This document shows positions 23,348-27,246 of a DNA stretch of 27,246 nt, piece by piece. The notes under the pieces were generated by a model, which made no database searches, was not told the DNA's origin, and saw only the letters and a program-made list of their open reading frames with translations. Origin of the DNA: Candidatus Njordarchaeum guaymasense (lineage in GTDB: Archaea; Asgardarchaeota; Njordarchaeia; Njordarchaeales; Njordarchaeaceae). Each line of letters begins with the position of its first letter. Position 1 is the first letter of the stretch. The position numbers and the translations under genes are program-made. The stretch spans positions 1 to 27,246 of the forward strand of contig JAUQYT010000216.1 in NCBI GenBank assembly GCA_030587605.1. The letters run 5' to 3'.

Positions 23348-23947
23348 TCACTCAGGTAACGTCACCGACCCACTGTGAACGGCTCTGTGAATGGTTCTCG
23401 CAAGTAACCTAGCCAACCTGAGCGGTTCAGGAATACTGCCTTGAAAGGTAAACATGTTCAGCATTCTGACAGCCTCGTCATGTTCAATACCGAGTTCTCG
23501 TTCAAAAACCTTGTAACCAGTGTGAAGCAAGATCTCACTCCTTCCAGAGTTCTTATTGAAGACACCCAGTCTCTGCTCCCAGTCCTCCGGGAAATACTCC
23601 CTAAGATATTTCTCTAATCCTTCGGACTCATCGTAGGTAACGCAGATTAAAGGCAGATTTAGACTCTCATGAACCCTTCTTAGATCGATAACGTTAAACC
23701 ATGCGATTACGCATCCGTTCAGCATCAATAGGTTGATGTCCCCTCTACGCAAGGACTTAAACAGTCCAATTACGGCGTCGGTGGAATCCACACCACCTAC
23801 AGTCACGCTCGTTACGGCAAATCCGTCAATCACCATATCTTTCCTCATGACGATCCCAGTAAGAATAGATTTCCTGCCTACGTCTCTCGAGAAACTCTCT
23901 GCAATCCCCAGAACCCTTAAACCCTTCTTAAACGGATGGAGACGCAA
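23348..23947 (-). CDS. DUF99 family protein (endonuclease dU-like)
   Basis: This protein follows the DUF99 pattern: RVLGIAESFSRDVGRKSILTG, then VTVGGVDSTDAVIGLFKSL, LLMLNGCVIAWFNVIDLRRV and LPLICVTYDESEGLE. One archaeal member was described as a deoxyuridine-specific endonuclease, so a repair role is possible. The frame extends to an ATG at 24094, but TTG at 23947 is preferred. It follows a GAGGGGTG ribosome site by about eight bases, begins at the domain edge (RLHPFKKGLRVLG) and gives the usual family length of 199 aa. The ATG would also lie upstream of the transcription start predicted from the TATA box at 24099-24112. Function inferred from family. Confidence 0.75.
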   Translation of the reverse strand: MRLHPFKKGLRVLGIAESFSRDVGRKSILTGIVMRKDMVIDGFAVTSVTVGGVDSTDAVIGLFKSLRRGDINLLMLNGCVIAWFNVIDLRRVHESLNLPLICVTYDESEGLEKYLREYFPEDWEQRLGVFNKNSGRSEILLHTGYKVFERELGIEHDEAVRMLNMFTFQGSIPEPLRLARLLARTIHRAVHSGSVTLPE

Positions 23948-24028
23948 GAAACGCTCACCCCTCGCATTGTTGTGAAAAGAAGAACTATCCTCAAACTCTA
24001 ATGGAAGGTAATGAAGAGCTGATATCCC

Positions 24029-24047
24029 TCCAATCGAATAGATTGGA
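24029..24047 (-). repeat. Perfect inverted repeat in the DUF99 leader
   Basis: TCCAATC-GAATA-GATTGGA has 7-bp perfect arms and a 5-base loop. It lies in what would be the 5' leader if the DUF99 gene starts at 23947. Possible regulatory hairpin or operator. Confidence 0.4.
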
Positions 24048-24160
24048 AGTTCACCATATAAGTGCTTGGAGTGGCCGCCCTCCTCAAGAAGCATACATTT
24101 ATATTTTTATAGCTGTAATCATAGAGTAAGTAGGGATAGTGGGCGGAAGGCGGTCTGAGA

Positions 24161-24724
24161 TTGCCAACGCATAACGTTGACGAAAGCAAGGTGGAAAGAC
24201 TGAGAGGTTTACTGGGAAACCTTCCTCAACTAGGTATTAGTTTCTACATGGTTGGCACCAAGGAGGGGCTGAGCGTAGTCAGTGACACTACTGCCAACAT
24301 GCCTGATCCAGACCTCCTCTCAGCAGCTACGGCAACAATGGTTTCGACTGGCGATTTTCTGAGTTCGAAGTACAAGGAAGGTATAACCAAAGAAATTGTA
24401 GTACGGGTGGAAGGCGGCTTCATCCTAATATTCAGAGTGGGAGTTGGTTATAACTTCGCGGCTGTTGTTGGAGAAGTGGATAATCTCGATTATTACTTGG
24501 ACATACTAAGGAAATACTCTGGCGCCATTGAAGAAGTACTAGTGTCTGGTGAAGAAGTTAGTGAAGTTGAAGATATTCTGAAGAAGGAACTTGAGGTGAT
24601 CGGTGTTCCTGTAACGGACGCTGGACTAGAAGAGCTTGAATCCAAAGTCAAAAGTCAGACAAAGTCGCCGAGCAAGACAACTCCTTTGGGTAAGGCCCTC
24701 CCACCCAAGAGGAAGAAAAGTTAG
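24161..24724 (+). CDS. Roadblock/LC7-domain protein
   Basis: This protein of 187 aa has a roadblock/LC7-type fold over residues about 10-110: LRGLLGNLPQLGISFYMVGT, GLSVVSD, LLSAATATMVSTGDFLSS and the two strand pair ITKEIVVRVEGGFILIFRVG. Such proteins regulate small GTPases (MglB-like) or form signalling scaffolds and are widespread in archaea. A charged helical tail follows, ending in a basic KRKKS. The start is TTG with a GGAAGGCGG stretch upstream. It is divergent from the DUF99 gene across a shared TATA-rich region near 24099-24112. No small GTPase gene is in the window. Fold call is fairly firm. Confidence 0.8.
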   Translation: MPTHNVDESKVERLRGLLGNLPQLGISFYMVGTKEGLSVVSDTTANMPDPDLLSAATATMVSTGDFLSSKYKEGITKEIVVRVEGGFILIFRVGVGYNFAAVVGEVDNLDYYLDILRKYSGAIEEVLVSGEEVSEVEDILKKELEVIGVPVTDAGLEELESKVKSQTKSPSKTTPLGKALPPKRKKS

Positions 24725-25066
24725 TGAAGCCTTCAAGAAAACACTCTCTTTTACGCAACGTATAATGGTAAAGGGTTTTTGCGAGTTTCCCTATGTCCAG
24801 TTGTTGCACTTCATTTTCATTCATGTGTGTTTATATTCCTCGAGTCGCTAGACTAGGTGAGGTAGTAGATTCAAGAGGTAGTCTCCGCGGGATATTGAGC
24901 TATAGTTTTGTGAAATACGGGTGTTCCTTACTGTCGGATCGACTTGTGTTAAAGTTTTGTGAGTCTCGCAACTCCATAGAAATCTTATTAGAGGTCGTCA
25001 TGCTACGGTACTCTTTGAGGACTTGTTTAGAAGCTCTTAGAAATGTTCCTTTTGGGAGTGATGTAG
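24725..25066 (+). other. 342-bp untranslated stretch before top6B
   Basis: A TATA-like GTTTATATTCC (24829-24839) would start a long leader of roughly 200 nt before top6B. One frame is open here but its product does not look like a protein. The stretch may hold a leader RNA or a separate small RNA; I recognise neither. Confidence 0.35.
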
Positions 25067-26785
25067 TTGGTGGCTACGGCGCCGGCGGAAATGATCACAG
25101 AACTGAGCCCTTCTGAGTGGTTCATTAGAAACAGGAATATTGCTGGCTTCGACAACGCTGCTAGGGCTTTGTATACTGCAGTAAGAGAGCTTATAGAGAA
25201 CGGGCTCGACGCATGCGAAGCGTCTAGGACTCTGCCAGAAGTAATAGTCACGCTGAAGAGGGAGCAACAAGACAAGAAAGACCCAACTGTCTACACGCTG
25301 CGCGTTGAGGATCACGGAATTGGTGTTGCACCAGACTCTGTTCCTACACTATTCGGCAGAATTCTCACAGGCACCAAAATGGCGCTAAAACAACACAGAG
25401 GACACTTTGGACTCGGAGGAAAAATGGCTTTCCTTTATGGGCAAGTGACAACCCAGTCCCCTATAAAGGTAATCACCTGCCGCGTTAACTCCCGCAAAGT
25501 AGCCACATTCAGTTTAAAAATAAACGTTCAAAAAAATGAGCCTGTTATACTTGAAAGGAAGATAATTCCGATTTCGAAGTTTATGGAGGCTCATAAACCG
25601 AAGGAGCCCTTAAAAGTTGATAAGAGCAAGGGCGGCAAACACTCCAAGAAACTTTCTAAGAAACCTTCGAAGAAAGAAGAGCTATGGCATGGCACAGTAA
25701 CTGAGTTCTCTCTCATGGGGGACTGGCAGAGGAGCAAAGGAAAGATCCTTGAGTACTTCAAGAGAACGGCAATCATAGTGCCGTACGCTAATCTAACATT
25801 TGAAACGCCAGACGGCGAGGTCTACAAGTACGATCATGCTACGGAGTCACTACCGGATCCGCCTTGCGAGATACTTCCACATCCTCATGGCGTCGACACT
25901 GAGATGCTTGTCCAGATGATCAAGATCTCCAATGCGAAAACGCTAAAGGAATTCTTGATAAGGAACTTCCACAGGGTTGGTGAAAAAACAGCTGAAGACT
26001 ACCTTAAATTCGCGGATGTGCAACCCAAGAAGAACCCCAAGAAACTGGACAGGGAAGAAATGATCAAGTTAATGGAGAGCATGGAGAAATACGAAAAGTT
26101 CCTGCCGCCAGATCCAAAGTGCTTAAGCCCGATCGGGGAGGAGATACTTGAGACAGGCATCAAGAAAGAACTGTCACCCAACTACGTTACAGCAGTGAGC
26201 AGGTCCCCATCGGTTTACAGTGGACACGCGTTCATAGTAGAGGTTGGCTTGGCCTATGGGGGGCAGATTCCGCCAGGCATGAACCTCTACAGGTTCTCGA
26301 ACCGAATTCCACTTCTATACGACGAAGGCAGTGATGTTACCTCAAAGGTTGTTAGAGAACTTGACTGGAGGAGATATCGCATTTCCAATGAGATGCCAGT
26401 AGCCATCTTCATACACCTATGCTCAACGAAGATCCCATATAAGACAGTTGGAAAAGAGTTCATTGCCGAGGTTGACGAGATCAAACGGGAAATAGATCTC
26501 GGACTCAAAGAGTGCGCGAGACGACTATCAATATGGCTAAGCAAGAAGGAACGCTCCGAATACGTAGCAAAAAGAATGACGCTACTGAAGGATTTCTACG
26601 CTTTCATCGCTTCTACACTCGAAAAATCCATCTCACGTAAGGTTGACATCAAGAAGTTATTCGAGAACGAGAAGAACCACGTTGCCCCCGCAACTGTTCC
26701 CGCAGCAGATAGAGGTGAAATTTTTGCCGACGGAAAGCCTACCCTCCAAAAAGTTGCAGCCACGCGTGAAGAAGGAAAAGCGTGA
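25067..26785 (+). CDS. top6B: DNA topoisomerase VI subunit B
   Basis: Topo VI-B (572 aa) is the ATPase half of the type IIB topoisomerase that relaxes and decatenates DNA. The GHKL ATP site is complete: ELIENGLDACE (N-box, N45, D48), VEDHGIGV (G1 box) and HFGLGGK (G2 box). SPSEWFIRNRNIAGFDNAARALY is the family N-terminal strap. The transducer region (YSGHAFIVEVGLAYGG, FSNRIPLLYDEGSDV) is also present. Start TTG at 25067 or GTG at 25070 follows GGAGTGAT; ATG at 25091 is an alternative. A lysine-rich insert lies at about residues 185-205. Its 3' end overlaps the top6A start by 20 bases. Confidence 0.95.
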   Translation: MVATAPAEMITELSPSEWFIRNRNIAGFDNAARALYTAVRELIENGLDACEASRTLPEVIVTLKREQQDKKDPTVYTLRVEDHGIGVAPDSVPTLFGRILTGTKMALKQHRGHFGLGGKMAFLYGQVTTQSPIKVITCRVNSRKVATFSLKINVQKNEPVILERKIIPISKFMEAHKPKEPLKVDKSKGGKHSKKLSKKPSKKEELWHGTVTEFSLMGDWQRSKGKILEYFKRTAIIVPYANLTFETPDGEVYKYDHATESLPDPPCEILPHPHGVDTEMLVQMIKISNAKTLKEFLIRNFHRVGEKTAEDYLKFADVQPKKNPKKLDREEMIKLMESMEKYEKFLPPDPKCLSPIGEEILETGIKKELSPNYVTAVSRSPSVYSGHAFIVEVGLAYGGQIPPGMNLYRFSNRIPLLYDEGSDVTSKVVRELDWRRYRISNEMPVAIFIHLCSTKIPYKTVGKEFIAEVDEIKREIDLGLKECARRLSIWLSKKERSEYVAKRMTLLKDFYAFIASTLEKSISRKVDIKKLFENEKNHVAPATVPAADRGEIFADGKPTLQKVAATREEGKA

Positions 26786-27246
26786 ATCCAAGCAAGAATT
26801 GAGCTCAGCTTTCACTTCGGGAGCCGTAGTCTCTCTTCTCAAAGGGTCTCTCACCAAGGTCGCAGACCAAATCGATCAAGGAATCTTCCCAGCCGTAGAG
26901 TACTACGGAGCGTCAAAAAAGAACGTGAAGTACGCCAAAGACAAGGGTTACGTATCACTTGACAACATTATGTCTACGATCGATGGTAGCCATATTACGA
27001 GCGCGAAAATACTTACAATGGTAACTTACGCATTGGCACGATTCAAAGAACACATAGATAACAATATGTCTATGAGCTTAAGGGACTTCTACTACTTATT
27101 CAAAGTTAAAGAGATCCTCGACCTACTGAAGATAAGCGATCAGAAGGAGACTGACTCCATCATCAACCTGTCTGAACGGGTCGTCAGACTTCAGGGGAGA
27201 TCTGTCCCAAGGGAAGAGTTCGGCGTCGTATCGTCTCCAAAGGGAA
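26766..27246 (+). CDS. top6A: DNA topoisomerase VI subunit A (5' part only)
   Basis: The frame from GTG at 26766 stays open to the window edge (160 codons). The product has a lysine-rich start, then YYGASKKNVKYAKDKGYVSL, ILTMVTYALARFKEHIDNNM and SMSLRDFYYLFK, whose YY holds the catalytic tyrosine of the Spo11/Topo VI-A 5Y-CAP domain. A GTG start overlapping top6B by 20 bases fits a coupled B-A operon, but other starts (upstream GTG or TTG) are possible. Toprim and the rest of the enzyme lie beyond the window. Confidence 0.9.
   Translation, partial: MKKEKRESKQELSSAFTSGAVVSLLKGSLTKVADQIDQGIFPAVEYYGASKKNVKYAKDKGYVSLDNIMSTIDGSHITSAKILTMVTYALARFKEHIDNNMSMSLRDFYYLFKVKEILDLLKISDQKETDSIINLSERVVRLQGRSVPREEFGVVSSPKG

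Noticed and set aside
24793..25116. Open frame of 107 codons before top6B
   Set aside because: The product has no family-like pattern, no good ribosome site, and runs 50 bases into top6B. It looks like chance openness of a noncoding leader.
1..27246. CRISPR array or restriction/defence island
   Set aside because: No regularly spaced repeats, cas genes or methylase/nuclease pairs were seen on reading through both strands.

Overview
The window is archaeal. It carries an intron-containing tRNA-Cys beside Sep-tRNA:Cys-tRNA synthase (SepCysS), the coenzyme F420 genes cofD and cofC, a tetraether-lipid synthase (Tes), DNA topoisomerase VI subunits B and A, a KaiC-like ATPase, an archaeal OB-fold SSB, a roadblock/LC7 protein, and BRE/TATA-type promoters. 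Starts are ATG, GTG or TTG, often with GGAGG-like ribosome sites. RNA-dependent cysteine synthesis without a visible methanogenesis gene, a tRNA intron and the roadblock protein fit a Bathyarchaeia-, TACK- or Asgard-like lineage; the sequence alone does not settle which.

Layout. 1-4519: partial membrane protein, MetRS-beta-like tRNA-binding OB protein, SuhB-type phosphatase, pyrF, then tRNA-Cys(GCA) with a 27-nt intron, divergent from pscS (SepCysS), and a 53-aa ribbon-helix-helix protein. 4755-7335: KaiC-like ATPase and Tes. 7544-9924: F420 block, made of a stand-alone FbiB-C-like nitroreductase, cofD and cofC. 9910-12243: an IS element encoding IsrB with its presumed omega-RNA, followed by a winged-helix protein of unknown function. 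12445-15439: prs and a PfkB sugar kinase on the minus strand, and a HAD phosphatase on the plus strand. 15567-19381: SSB, secreted M6-like metalloprotease, mtnA. 19656-20648: small operon of two tiny membrane proteins, a DUF2178-like membrane protein and an XRE regulator. 20951-24724: unknown acidic protein, interrupted mtnP, DUF99 protein, roadblock protein. 25067-end: top6B and the start of top6A.

How genes work together. mtnP and mtnA would be consecutive steps of methylthioadenosine salvage. The nitroreductase, CofD and CofC would make and reduce the F420 core. tRNA-Cys and SepCysS are substrate and enzyme. The PfkB kinase and Prs could feed ribose into PRPP, used in turn by pyrimidine synthesis upstream of PyrF.

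The most striking observations are: (1) the mtnP gene is split by a 37-nt insertion that can fold into a relaxed bulge-helix-bulge, and whose removal restores the conserved reading frame exactly, so it looks like an archaeal pre-mRNA intron; (2) an IsrB element that seems to sit in the leader of a winged-helix gene and to use a host-type promoter for its omega-RNA; and (3) a self-contained XRE/DUF2178/small-membrane-protein operon with duplicated leader boxes.
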